A DNA stretch of 64,000 bases, taken from positions 4,661,192 through 4,725,191 of the forward strand of contig NZ_CP024866.1 of assembly GCF_004136015.1 (NCBI RefSeq), given 5' to 3'. The notes below the pieces were generated by a model. The model worked only from the letters and a program-made list of their open reading frames with translations. It ran no database searches and had not been told where the DNA came from. The number at the start of each line of letters is the position of its first letter. The first letter of the stretch is position 1. Of the stretch, positions 29,545 through 37,923 are shown in pieces. Both the position numbers and the translations under genes were made by a program. The DNA comes from Pseudomonas sp. ACM7. Its GTDB lineage: Bacteria; Pseudomonadota; Gammaproteobacteria; Pseudomonadales; Pseudomonadaceae.

Positions 29545-29914
29545 GTGCAGCCACCACAGTTCCTATCACTATAAAGGAGATCCCTAATACTTTTTGTAAA
29601 GTCATCGGCTCACTCAAGATCCATGTCCCTAAAATCAGAACTACGACAAAATTTATACTCATGAAAGGATATGCGTGGCTCAAGTCGAATTTCGACATCG
29701 CGGCCATCCACGTAATTGAGGCCAAAAATGCGGCTAAGAAGCCGGAAAATATGCCGGGATCCATAAATAAATGAGCAATGAACTTAAACTTTCCAAAGAG
29801 GTCTTCAGGCAAAACACCGAAGCGTGAAATTCTCCATTTCAACATAAGCTGGCCGTATACAGTAAATGCAATGGTTGCAAATATATATATATAATCGAAC
29901 AGGCGAGCCATCAA
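29537..29914 (-). CDS. EamA/SMR-type small transporter, ArnE/ArnF-like
   Basis: A 125-residue protein with four predicted helices and the small multidrug resistance/EamA half-size fold. The sequence FATIAFTVYGQLMLKWRISRFG near the start and FDLSHAYPFMSINFVVVLILG (the G/S-x-AYP motif of the family) in the third helix resemble ArnE and ArnF, which flip undecaprenyl-phosphate-Ara4N. It overlaps the propeller gene upstream by four bases and the GT-C gene downstream by eight. The likely job is flipping a lipid-linked sugar made by the operon's GT2. Confidence 0.82.
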   Translation of the reverse strand: MMARLFDYIYIFATIAFTVYGQLMLKWRISRFGVLPEDLFGKFKFIAHLFMDPGIFSGFLAAFLASITWMAAMSKFDLSHAYPFMSINFVVVLILGTWILSEPMTLQKVLGISFIVIGTVVAARG

Positions 29915-30834
29915 CTTCTCTCCAGCACAGCCAGGCCAAACCCGGATTTACCATAGCCGTTGCCATTATAAAGCATGTATCTCTTTCCTTTGTGGTCAAA
30001 CACAAACGGGTATTCGATCATTTCCGAATCCCAACCCTCCGGGGAAACATCAATAGCTGCTTCATCCAGCGCCAGTCGCCATTGCTTACCTTCGTCAGTG
30101 GTCGCGTAGCCGATTCGATACGTGTCCCCGGTTCCACTTCGATAAGAAAACCACATTTCCAGTCCACCCAGATGGTTCTTTGCAACGGTGGGGCGTGAAA
30201 ATGCTTGAGCGATACCCACTTCGAAGGGGATTGCCAGGCCATCACGATGCCAATTATCTCCATCAAAGGAATGTGCCGAGTTGATAACGTGGATCATTTC
30301 TCCATTGCCAGAATCCCAGGTCCGGGTCGATCCATACCACATGTCATAACCGCCGCGGCCATCTTCAAGTACCCATGGGTAGGAAAGGCTTATAGGGTCG
30401 ATTTCGTCAGCGCTCATGAACGGAGTGTCGCAATCGAGCATCAGTGTGGTATCTGCATTGACAATTAGCCTGCCGACATCACCACGCCAATGCTGATTAC
30501 CGGGCGATTGCCACCCCATGAAAAGCATGTACTGCACGCCGTCGACGGTGTAGCAATTGCCAATACTCACGCCATCGGCATAGAAACTGCCTTTGGGTCC
30601 GTGTTCCAAGAAAGGTAAGCCGTGTTCCTTGATGACTTTCCGCTGTTCGATATCGATGTCTACTGCACCGACAGAAGAGCGGTTGTCGCAATCCCTGCCG
30701 CTAAAAAATACTCGAAAGACATCATTGTGCAGATGTACCGGCAACGGGTTGGCAGCGTGAGATGACAGCTTGGGATGTCGCTTCTCACCCTCAACAACAA
30801 ACAGTCGACCAAGTTTTTGCCACGTCGACTTCAT
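29911..30834 (-). CDS. Five-bladed beta-propeller protein (GH43/GH130-like fold)
   Basis: A 307-residue protein without signal peptide or membrane helix. It shows repeated blades with an aromatic strand motif: FRVFFSGRDCDNRSS, GVQYMLFMGWQ, GGYDMWYGSTRTW, GLEMWFSYRSGTGD and KRYMLYNGNGYGKSGFG, spaced roughly 50-60 residues. This is the five-bladed propeller of GH32/43/62/68/130 families. An acidic set (DGVSIGN, SADEID, DSEMIEYP) could form an active site but I cannot confirm catalytic residues. Such proteins occur in O-antigen clusters, with unproven function; a cytoplasmic phosphorylase or transferase role is possible. It overlaps both neighbours by four bases. Confidence 0.7.
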   Translation of the reverse strand: MKSTWQKLGRLFVVEGEKRHPKLSSHAANPLPVHLHNDVFRVFFSGRDCDNRSSVGAVDIDIEQRKVIKEHGLPFLEHGPKGSFYADGVSIGNCYTVDGVQYMLFMGWQSPGNQHWRGDVGRLIVNADTTLMLDCDTPFMSADEIDPISLSYPWVLEDGRGGYDMWYGSTRTWDSGNGEMIHVINSAHSFDGDNWHRDGLAIPFEVGIAQAFSRPTVAKNHLGGLEMWFSYRSGTGDTYRIGYATTDEGKQWRLALDEAAIDVSPEGWDSEMIEYPFVFDHKGKRYMLYNGNGYGKSGFGLAVLERS

Positions 30835-31499
30835 AGTTTTCTCAGCTTGCTGCTGGGTACTTTCGAACGTTCAGTTGCCGTGCCAATAAATACGCCTTCC
30901 TGCTCAGCGTTTGCCAACAGTAATGTGCCTGCGCCAATGACACACTTGTCTTCCACTTTTATATGATCGCGCAGCGTCGCATTAACCCCGATAAAACACT
31001 GTTCGCCGATGTGAACGCCTCCGGAGATCACCACGTGGGATGCGATAAAAGTATGGTCCTGAATCGTAGAGTGATGGCCAATATGGTTACCGCTCCACAA
31101 GGTGATGTTATTGCCAATGGTCACAAAGGGCTGAATGGTGTTGTCTTCAAGGATAAAACAGTTGTCGCCAATACGGCCTTCGTTAAGCACGGTGGCATGA
31201 CTGCTGATGTAATTGGCAAGAGTGTAGCCGAGTGTTTTTGCGGCAAGATACTTTTCTTTGCGCACGGCATTGAGCTTTGAATAGCTCAGGGCGATAAACA
31301 TGTCGTGGCTTTCGGTTGCGAAATGGTCGGTGATATTTTCGAACGCAACGACGGGCAGCCCACAAAAGGTGGTGTCTTCGATATAACTACCGTCTACAGT
31401 GAAGGCCACGATTTCGTAAGCGGAGTCTGTATTGAAGTAGAAGTAGGCCAGCTGTGCAATATCGCCAGAGCCGAATATCACTAATTTTTTTTTCATCAC
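30831..31499 (-). CDS. Sugar O/N-acyltransferase, NeuD/PglD family
   Basis: A 222-residue protein with the two-part NeuD layout: an N-terminal Rossmann-like domain (KKLVIFGSGDIAQLAYFYF) and a C-terminal left-handed beta-helix with hexapeptide repeats from about residue 105 (IGDNCFILEDNTIQPFVTIG, LWSGNHIGHHSTIQDH, IGEQCFIGVNATL). The histidine of HIGHHS matches the catalytic histidine region of PglD, which acetylates UDP-4-amino sugars. With WecE in the same operon the most likely substrate is the 4-amino group of dTDP-Fuc4N, though the acyl donor is unknown. Four-base overlaps on both sides. Confidence 0.85.
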   Translation of the reverse strand: MMKKKLVIFGSGDIAQLAYFYFNTDSAYEIVAFTVDGSYIEDTTFCGLPVVAFENITDHFATESHDMFIALSYSKLNAVRKEKYLAAKTLGYTLANYISSHATVLNEGRIGDNCFILEDNTIQPFVTIGNNITLWSGNHIGHHSTIQDHTFIASHVVISGGVHIGEQCFIGVNATLRDHIKVEDKCVIGAGTLLLANAEQEGVFIGTATERSKVPSSKLRKL

Positions 31500-32128
31500 A
31501 TCTTCCTTACAAGAATGGTGAACTCATAAAGGCCGTAATCGTGAAGAAGGGCAACTTGTCGGGAGTAACGTCGCTTACATAAATCAAATAACAAGCAAGG
31601 GTCCGCGTAGTACAGATCATCCCGTTTCTTATCTTCGTCAGAGTAGGAAGTCAGGCAGTTGAAGGCAAATCCCAGGCGGCTTGTTCGGTCCAAAACGTCA
31701 AGGGTGTTTTCAAGGTAGGTCTGCCATTCGGCGTTCGAACGACCCAGGCGAACGTTGAAGATGCCGCTAGCAATGCTGTAGTCCCTCACAGAGTCGGGTT
31801 CGGAGGCAGAAATGAATCGAGTTTCAGGTACTCCCATGTAGCGCTGCTTCGCGACCTGGATCATTTCGTTTGAAACATCTATGCCAAGATAGGAAAACGA
31901 CAGGTTCCTATTTTTCAGGTAATCAACCAGCGCGCCGTAACCACAGCCAAGGTCACTGATAGAGAACGGTTGCGGGTCGTTGATGACCTTGCACAGTTGT
32001 TCGAAGCGCAGGGCCTGGCCTTGCTCACCATTCCAGTCCACCCCATTAGGCGTTTCACCATGCAGCGCGAGCTTTTTCGAGTAATAGCTCGCTACTTCGT
32101 CAAGCAGTTCAGTCTTGTCGTTGTGCAT
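31496..32128 (-). CDS. Class I SAM-dependent methyltransferase
   Basis: A 210-residue cytoplasmic protein. SAM-binding motif I is SISDLGCGYGALVDYL near residue 56, followed by motif II FSYLGIDVSNEMIQVA and the motif III region FISASEPDSVRDYSIASGIFNVRLG. The C-terminal third lacks features that would name the acceptor. In this operon it could methylate the sugar or its acyl group. It overlaps the GT2 gene upstream by 20 bases and the NeuD-like gene by four, so it is surely cotranscribed. Confidence 0.85.
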   Translation of the reverse strand: MHNDKTELLDEVASYYSKKLALHGETPNGVDWNGEQGQALRFEQLCKVINDPQPFSISDLGCGYGALVDYLKNRNLSFSYLGIDVSNEMIQVAKQRYMGVPETRFISASEPDSVRDYSIASGIFNVRLGRSNAEWQTYLENTLDVLDRTSRLGFAFNCLTSYSDEDKKRDDLYYADPCLLFDLCKRRYSRQVALLHDYGLYEFTILVRKM

Positions 32129-33038
32129 AAATTTGTCTCACAATGGTGTAAGGGCGTTGTTTTGACTCGGAAAATATCTTCGAAAGATAAATGCCCACTA
32201 CCCCGATAAACGAAATGACCATGCCGCCAAGAAGCCAGATGGAGGCCATGACTGATGTCCAGCCGCTCATCGGCTTCGCGAGGAAAAGCCAGTGCATTGT
32301 CAAGTAAGCAATGTAAAGCACGGCGAAAAATGAAATCGAAACACCGATGTAGAAAATACCGACCAAAGGAGCATTGCTGAACGAGGTCACTGAGTTAACC
32401 AGTACAGACATTTTTTTTCTGAAGGTGTAAGTCGTTTGACTAGTATTGCTCTTTTTGACTGTTTGAGGTTGCTGATCAAAGCCGGTGATATGCCAAAGCC
32501 CGGCCATAAATACTTCCCGCTCTTCATGCCGTAGTAAGGCGTCGACGTAACGACGTGTCATCAGTCTGGCGGTGACGATGTTTTCCGGTAGTGCCAGCCC
32601 CGTCAGAGCTTGAAAGAAACGATAGAACCAGCGGCCGCTCCAGCGTTCAAACCAACCTCCTTTGCGTTGCTCCTGCACGCCATAGACGACATCACAGGCT
32701 TTTTGCTGGAGCTGTTCGGCAAAACTGAGCAAGTACTCCGGTTCCTCTTCAAGATCACTGTCTATCAGGAATACTTTTTCTCCTTTGGAGTGTGAGAGGC
32801 CGGTCATCATGGCCTTGTGATGACCGAAGTTCCGTGAGAGGTCGACCAATACAACGTGGTGATCTCGCTCGGTGAGTGAGATGGCGATATCAAGGCTGTT
32901 GTCAGGTGATCCGTCGTTCACGAGGACGATTTCGTAATCGTCCCCTGCAAGCTTCATTGCGGCAGCGCTCGCGCGCGAATGAAAGTCTTCTATATAAGAT
33001 GCCGACTGATAAAGAGTCGCTACTATGGAGAGTTTCAT
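32109..33038 (-). CDS. Polyprenyl-phosphate glycosyltransferase, GtrB/ArnC/DPM1-like GT2
   Basis: A 309-residue GT2 enzyme with the catalytic domain first ([15 protein letters not shown], then [33 protein letters not shown] and the metal-binding [14 protein letters not shown]) and two C-terminal helices near residues 235-290. This is the arrangement of GtrB, ArnC and dolichol-phosphate-mannose synthase-like proteins that load undecaprenyl phosphate. [10 protein letters not shown] and DSDLEEEPE are highly characteristic. It probably makes the lipid-linked donor for the GT-C enzyme encoded downstream. Donor sugar inferred from WecE as a dTDP-Fuc4N derivative. Confidence 0.9.
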   Translation of the reverse strand: MKLSIVATLYQSASYIEDFHSRASAAAMKLAGDDYEIVLVNDGSPDNSLDIAISLTERDHHVVLVDLSRNFGHHKAMMTGLSHSKGEKVFLIDSDLEEEPEYLLSFAEQLQQKACDVVYGVQEQRKGGWFERWSGRWFYRFFQALTGLALPENIVTARLMTRRYVDALLRHEEREVFMAGLWHITGFDQQPQTVKKSNTSQTTYTFRKKMSVLVNSVTSFSNAPLVGIFYIGVSISFFAVLYIAYLTMHWLFLAKPMSGWTSVMASIWLLGGMVISFIGVVGIYLSKIFSESKQRPYTIVRQIYAQRQD

Positions 33039-33730
33039 TGACTAACATGCCTCATTTGTCGATGGGCATCTTTTCCGCAGTTGAAGAGCAGGTCAAGGAT
33101 CGTGACACCATGGGTGAACTCGCCCCATAGTTGCGGATACTCCGGATAGCCTGCGTAGTCAAACCAGTTCAGTTTGATGTTCATCGTTTCGAATACCTGT
33201 TCATCGATGTAATCCCTGGCAGCTGGGCCTGAGATGTACTCGGTACCTCCCGCCTGTGCGCAGAGGTCGGCAAGGCGCTCCGTTTTACCGTCGACCAGTA
33301 CATAGTCCCATGAATGACTGATGATGGTCGTTATTTTCAGATAATCGCAAACAGCTTGAATAAATCGCTGATTAAGCTCTGAAATATGGGTGTACGAATC
33401 GTTCAGATAGAGGGGTTCAAGCCATTTTGCGATTTCATGAAAGTGCGGGGCGCGACTATAATTTTGAACCAGTGCTTTCCAGTGTGTAGCGGCCCATTCG
33501 GTACCATCGATTTCAGTTTCCCTGACTTTCTGGTGGTACTTGCCTTTCACCAGGACGGGCACAGTCAACCATTGCACACCTTGTGGCGTTTTGATCTGGT
33601 TACGGTTTCGCCAGTCACGACGTGTATATTGCATGTCGTCATAGAGAATGAACTCATCCACTGATGCGATCATGTCAAAATACCCTTTCCAAGGGATGTA
33701 GTTGGATTGAAGTATCGCGACTTTTTTCAA
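33035..33730 (-). CDS. WbqC-family protein
   Basis: First gene of the minus-strand operon, 231 residues. The sequence [20 protein letters not shown], then [22 protein letters not shown] and [12 protein letters not shown], is the conserved core of the WbqC-like family. These proteins occur in O-antigen clusters beside aminotransferases and are thought to work on amino sugars, but their reaction is not settled. No membrane segment. The start is a TTG at 33730 preceded by GGGAAAGG, an uncommon start that may limit expression. The stop overlaps the GT2 start by four bases. Confidence 0.88.
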   Translation of the reverse strand: MKKVAILQSNYIPWKGYFDMIASVDEFILYDDMQYTRRDWRNRNQIKTPQGVQWLTVPVLVKGKYHQKVRETEIDGTEWAATHWKALVQNYSRAPHFHEIAKWLEPLYLNDSYTHISELNQRFIQAVCDYLKITTIISHSWDYVLVDGKTERLADLCAQAGGTEYISGPAARDYIDEQVFETMNIKLNWFDYAGYPEYPQLWGEFTHGVTILDLLFNCGKDAHRQMRHVSQ

Positions 33731-34163
33731 AGTACCTTTCCCTTGTGGCGGTAAATCTTCATTGAATAATTCAAATTAGAAGTAATAATTAGTCTTTTTA
33801 ATCTGTGGAATAGAAGGAGTAGACAGGCTCACGGAAATACTACTTCACCTTTTCTAAGCAGTGGCATATTAATCTGCGAGGGGGGAGGCGTCACTCTTTT
33901 CGTGGAGAATTTTTACCCGGCCATAGATGTCGAAAGGATTTGGTGAGCAGCGTTTCCCCCACCCTCTGCGCCCTGCGCACCGTCGATAAGTCCCTCCACC
34001 ATTCAAAATTTTGAACTAGAGCAGTTAGGGCTAAATCAGGGAAGGTCTGAAATAGTCGCCGACGTTTTGCCGTCCGTCATTGGGCGCTCAAAAAAACGGT
34101 CGCCTTCAAAAAATCAGGCTTTCAGACTGTGTGAAAACCTGACAATCTGCGCAGCGCTCAAAG
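33731..34163. other. Non-coding stretch upstream of the wbqC operon
   Basis: About 430 bp with no convincing gene. The left part should hold the promoter of the minus-strand operon; it is AT-rich but no clear -35/-10 pair can be chosen. No ops core is present on the minus strand here. From about 34030 to 34163 the sequence probably is the left flank of the IS1182-like element. Confidence 0.5.
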
Positions 34164-34640
34164 GCTTACATCCAAGGAGAGTCCCGCAGCCAGACCAGTC
34201 TGTTCCCGGTCTCGCTGGAGGAACTGATCCCCGAGGATCATCTCGTTCGCGTCATCGACCTGTATGCCGCCAAGCTGGATCTCGTGCAACTGGGCTTTGA
34301 TAAAGCGCTGCCCAAAAGCACCGGTCGCCCCCTCTTATGATCCTGCCGATCAGCTAAAACTCTACCTCTACGGCTATTTTCAGCGGATTCGCTCATCTCG
34401 GCGGCTCGAAGCCGAGTGCCAGCGGAACATTGAAGTGATGTGGCTGATCAACCGACTCAAACCCGACTTCAAGACCATCGCCGACTTTCACAAAAACAAC
34501 AAACTCGCCTTTGTGGCGACGTACCGTTCTTTCGTCCGGTTTTGCCGCACAGCCGGTCTGATCGCCGGTGAGCTGGTGGCCATCGACGGCAGCAAGTTTT
34601 AGGCGGTGGCGTCCTCGCGGCGCCATATGAACCTCAAGTA
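34164..34640 (+). pseudogene. IS1182-type transposase remnant
   Basis: Translating from 34164 gives IQGESRSQTSLFPVSLEEL, then DHLVRVIDLYAAKLDLVQLG and PKSTGRP, the N-terminus of IS1182-family transposases. At about 34330 the frame shifts; the other frame continues YDPADQLKLYLYGYFQRIRS, RLKPDFKTIADFHKNNKLAF and LIAGELVAIDGSKF, followed by a stop where AVASSRRH continues. Only about the first third of the transposase is left. The DNA then runs straight into wbpM sequence at about 34651, so the element truncated that gene. Confidence 0.85.
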
Positions 34641-34650
34641 ACTCAAACGT

Positions 34651-36305
34651 CATAATTTTCAATTATTGGTGGCTTAGCCTCGTCATCATCATCATCGGCG
34701 GCCTGCGCCTATGCATGCGTCAATACTTCATGGGCGACTGGTTCAATGCCTCCCAACACGTACCGTTCACCAATCGCGATGATGGCCTCACCAAAGTTGC
34801 CATTTATGGTGCTGGCGTAGCGGGCAATCAACTTGTCGCAGCACTGCGTATGGGGCGGGTTATGCGTCCTGTGGCATTTATCGACGATGATTCGAGCATC
34901 GCTGATCGCGCTATTTCGGGCCTCCAGGTCTATAAACCCAAACACATCCAACAGATGATCGACGTAACCGGCGCGCAGGAAATCCTCCTGGCTCTGCCGT
35001 CATCTACCCGCGCACGACGTCGGGAAATTCTTACTATCCTGGAGCGTTTTCCGCTTCACATCCGAAGCGTTCCAAACTTCTCCGATCTGGCCAGCGGCCG
35101 GGTAAAGGTCGAAGACATCCAGGAAGTGGATATCGCGGACCTGTTGGGGCGCGATTCGGTACCAGCGCAACCAGACCTGCTTGAACGTTGTATCAAAGGC
35201 AAGACAGTCATGGTCACGGGGGCTGGCGGATCTATCGGCGCGGAGCTTTGCCGGCAGATCTTCTCGCTTGGCCCGACGACGCTTCTGTTGTTCGAGCACA
35301 GCGAATTCAATCTATACAGCATTCTCTCGGAACTGGAGCAGCGCGCTTGTCGGGGGTCTATTCCGGTCAGATTGTTGCCAATTCTTGGTTCCATCCGGCA
35401 CCAGGACAAACTTCTGGATGTGATGAAAACCTGGAGCGTGGACACCGTCTACCACGCTGCCGCGTATAAGCACGTCCCAATGGTCGAGCACAACATTGCC
35501 GAAGGCGTGCTTAACAACGTCATCGGCACGCTCAATACCGCGCAGGCTGCGTTGCGGTCCGGTGTTTCCAATTTTGTGCTGATCTCCACTGACAAGGCTG
35601 TGCGCCCCACGAATGTGATGGGGAGTACCAAGCGTCTCGCCGAAATGACGCTTCAGGCGTTGAGTCGTGAGATTGCTCCAGTGATGTTCGGCGACAAGTC
35701 CAATGTCTCCCGGGTCAACAAGACTCGTTTCACCATGGTGCGCTTTGGCAATGTGCTGGGTTCCTCCAGCTCAGTGATCCCGCTGTTCCACAGCGAAGAT
35801 CAAATCCGGTGGGCCGTTGACGGTCACTCACCCGAAAATCACTCGCTATTTCATGACCATCCCCGAAGCCGCGCAACTGGTGATCCAGGCGGGTTCCATG
35901 GGGCAGGGCGGTGATGTGTTTGTTCTGGAAATGGGCGAGCCGGTGAAGATTGTCGAGCTGGCGGAGAAGATGATTCACCTGTCCGGTTTGAGCGTTCGTT
36001 CGGACAAAAATTTGCAAGGCGACATCTCCATCGAGTTCACTGGGCTGCCTCCCGGTGAGAAGCTTTACGAGGAGTTGGTGATCGGCGACAACGTGGCAGC
36101 GACCCAACATCCGATGATCATGACTGCCAACGAAGATCATTTGCCCTGGGATGTACTCAAGGGCCGTTTGAGGGAGTTGCTGATTGCTGTCGATCATGAC
36201 GATTACAGTCGTGTCCGTCAGATCCTGCGCGAAACCGTCAGTGGCTACACCCCCGACGGCGATATTGTTGACTGGATCTACCAGCAACGTCGCCTCGACC
36301 CCTGA
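34651..36305 (+). pseudogene. wbpM: Second wbpM copy, 5'-truncated and frameshifted
   Basis: From IIFNYWWLSL (residue 122 of the intact copy) to the C-terminal [14 protein letters not shown] the sequence parallels WbpM almost throughout. The first 121 residues, including most of the membrane domain, are gone, replaced by the IS1182 remnant. A second lesion is a one-base insertion in CACAGCGAAG near 35794: upstream the frame ends in [18 protein letters not shown], while the correct frame resumes as [14 protein letters not shown]. The S-M-K region is still intact but no functional protein is expected. Because it is directly followed by comEA, this copy occupies the ancestral wbpM position. Confidence 0.92.
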
Positions 36306-36368
36306 TTGTTTCACATCCTGTAACGGACACATTTTTGACAGGCTCCAGACATCGCCTAAGTTTAGAAG

Positions 36369-36390
36369 GCAGCTTCGGAAAAGCTGCTTT
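36369..36390 (+). terminator. Intrinsic terminator after the wbpM remnant
   Basis: A perfect 7-bp stem GCAGCTT/AAGCTGC with loop CGGAA, flanked by A and T residues and followed by TTTCTC. It is 64 bases after the wbpM relic stop and 29 before comEA, the expected end of the O-antigen transcript. Confidence 0.8.
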
Positions 36391-36418
36391 CTCAAATCGA
36401 TGTCATGGAGCTTCATTT

Positions 36419-36754
36419 ATGCGTACTGGCTATTTCTACTCTCTGGTTTTTGCCCTGCTCACCAGCGCCTCTATTGCTGCCATTGCTGCGCCGACGGCCA
36501 AACCCGAGGCTGGCAACGCACCCTTGGTGCTGGAAGTTTCTCCCAAGGCACAGTCCGGCAAGGTCGATCTGAATCAGGCCGATGCGCCAACCCTTCAGCG
36601 CGAGTTGTCCGGTGTCGGCGAGGCCAAGGCCAAGGCGATTGTTACTTATCGTGAGAGTAATGGGCCGTTTGCGTCCGTGGACGAGTTGCTTGAAGTGAAG
36701 GGAATCGGTAAAGCGATTCTGGATAAGAATCGCGAGAAGCTTGAGGTGAACTAA
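36419..36754 (+). CDS. ComEA-family helix-hairpin-helix DNA-binding protein
   Basis: A 111-residue secreted or membrane-tethered protein. Residues 1-23 (MRTGYFYSLVFALLTSASIA) are a signal sequence ending in AIA-A. The C-terminal 65 residues are the ComEA competence domain, with VDLNQADAPTLQRELSGVGEAKAKAIVTYR as the first helix-hairpin-helix and VDELLEVKGIGKAILDKNREKL as the second. In Pseudomonas it always lies right of wbpM. It probably binds DNA in the periplasm; a link to natural transformation is inferred only from the family. ATG at 36419 follows TGGAG; the longer frame upstream runs through the terminator and is not used. Confidence 0.93.
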   Translation: MRTGYFYSLVFALLTSASIAAIAAPTAKPEAGNAPLVLEVSPKAQSGKVDLNQADAPTLQRELSGVGEAKAKAIVTYRESNGPFASVDELLEVKGIGKAILDKNREKLEVN

Positions 36755-36790
36755 GCTTATACGTCAGCGCCAGGGGCCGGTCATTGATCG

Positions 36791-36914
36791 CAATGCTGTT
36801 CACTTAAGCCGCTGACCGAAGGTTTTTGCTTTTCGGTGCTGCGGCGAAGTCCAAGAAAAACGGTGCTTTCCCATTTCGGGGTAAGCGCCGGTTTCCCTTA
36901 AGTGAACAGCATTG
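36791..36914. mobile_element. 124-bp MITE with 18-bp terminal repeats and 13-bp target duplication
   Basis: The ends are perfect inverted repeats, CAATGCTGTTCACTTAAG at 36791-36808 and its complement at 36897-36914. The element is flanked on both sides by the direct repeat CGGTCATTGATCG (36778-36790 and 36915-36927). It has no coding capacity. The repeat resembles the IS4 end (TAATGCCGATCAGTTAAG), and IS4-group insertions give 11-13 bp duplications, so it is probably a non-autonomous IS4-family derivative. Removing it restores GGCCG-GTCATTGAT-CGGCC-TTTTT, the likely comEA terminator. Confidence 0.85.
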
Positions 36915-36927
36915 CGGTCATTGATCG

Positions 36928-37096
36928 GCCTTTTTGCTTTCTGGTGAACGCTGTGATGGTGCGCCTTTCGTCGACATGAGAAAAATTACGGCTATCATAT
37001 ACAGATAAGATTATGCCTATAATAAATTGGTTTTCGCCAAGCGCTCTGATCCTCGGGCGCTTGTCTTTCCCTTAGGCATCTCCCAGGAGCACAGTC
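36928..37096. promoter_or_regulatory. Leader region of the SDR gene
   Basis: The remainder of the 342-bp gap between comEA and the SDR gene after the MITE. It begins with GCCTTTTTGC (the right half of the old terminator) and contains AT-rich stretches (ATCATATACAGATAAGATTATGCCTATAAT spread over 36998-37025) that could be a promoter. No gene is present. Confidence 0.4.
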
Positions 37097-37891
37097 ATGA
37101 ACTCTGTCCAGTCCCAAGGTACGGCCCTCGTCACCGGTGCTTCTTCCGGTATCGGCGCGATATACGCCGAGCGGTTGGCGGCGCGTGGTTTTGATTTGTT
37201 ATTGGTCGCCCGTGATCAAGAGCGGCTGGAAGCGGCGGCGACCAAATTGCGCGCCGAGCATGGCGTTCAGGTTGAGGTGCTGAAGGCGGATCTGACGCAA
37301 AAGAATGATGTGCTGAAACTTGAACAGCGTCTTCGCAGCGATTCGAGTATCAGCCTGTTGCTGAATAATGCCGGTGTCGCGTCCGAGGGGTTGTTGGCTA
37401 ACTCAGACATGGATCAGCTGGAACGTTTGATTCAACTGAACGTTACGACGGTCACGCGGTTGGCATCGGCAGCGGCCGCCAGTTTTGCCAAGGCGGGTCG
37501 GGGCACGATCATTAATATTGCGTCGGTGGTGGCGTTGTTTCCCGAGCGCTTCAACGCAACTTACACCGCCAGCAAGGCATATGTGTTAAGTCTGACTCAG
37601 TCGTTGAACGCTGAATTGGATGGCGCAGGGGTCAAGGTCCAGGCCGTGTTGCCAGGCGTAACACGCACCGAAATCTGGGAGCGCTCCGGTATCGACGCAA
37701 CGCAGATTCCGGCGGATATGGTCATGGAAGCCGGGGAGATGGTCGATGCGGCGTTGTCGGGTCTGGATCAGGGTGAGTTGATCACCATTCCTTCGTTGCC
37801 GGATGCGGCCGACTGGGATGCTTTCGTTGCGGCGCGTCATGTATTGGCGCCGAATCTTTCCAAAAGTAAGGCCGCCGCGCGTTACACGTGA
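37097..37891 (+). CDS. Short-chain dehydrogenase/reductase
   Basis: A 264-residue classical SDR. The cofactor motif TGASSGIGAIYAERL is at residue 13, NNAGVASEG near 90, and the catalytic serine and Y-x3-K in NIASVVALF and YTASKAYVL near residues 140-160. The RD at the end of the second strand (LLVARDQERL) suggests NADPH. Substrate is unknown. It is followed after 32 bp by a FabF-like synthase, suggesting a two-gene unit in lipid metabolism. A good Shine-Dalgarno (CAGGAG) precedes the ATG. Confidence 0.88.
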   Translation: MNSVQSQGTALVTGASSGIGAIYAERLAARGFDLLLVARDQERLEAAATKLRAEHGVQVEVLKADLTQKNDVLKLEQRLRSDSSISLLLNNAGVASEGLLANSDMDQLERLIQLNVTTVTRLASAAAASFAKAGRGTIINIASVVALFPERFNATYTASKAYVLSLTQSLNAELDGAGVKVQAVLPGVTRTEIWERSGIDATQIPADMVMEAGEMVDAALSGLDQGELITIPSLPDAADWDAFVAARHVLAPNLSKSKAAARYT

Positions 37892-37923
37892 GGCGTCATG
37901 AATCGGCTTGAGGTATTTGCGGT

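Noticed and set aside
35817..36305. The 3' open frame of the second wbpM as a separate functional gene
   Set aside because: It is only the C-terminal third of WbpM after a frameshift, lacking cofactor and active-site parts.
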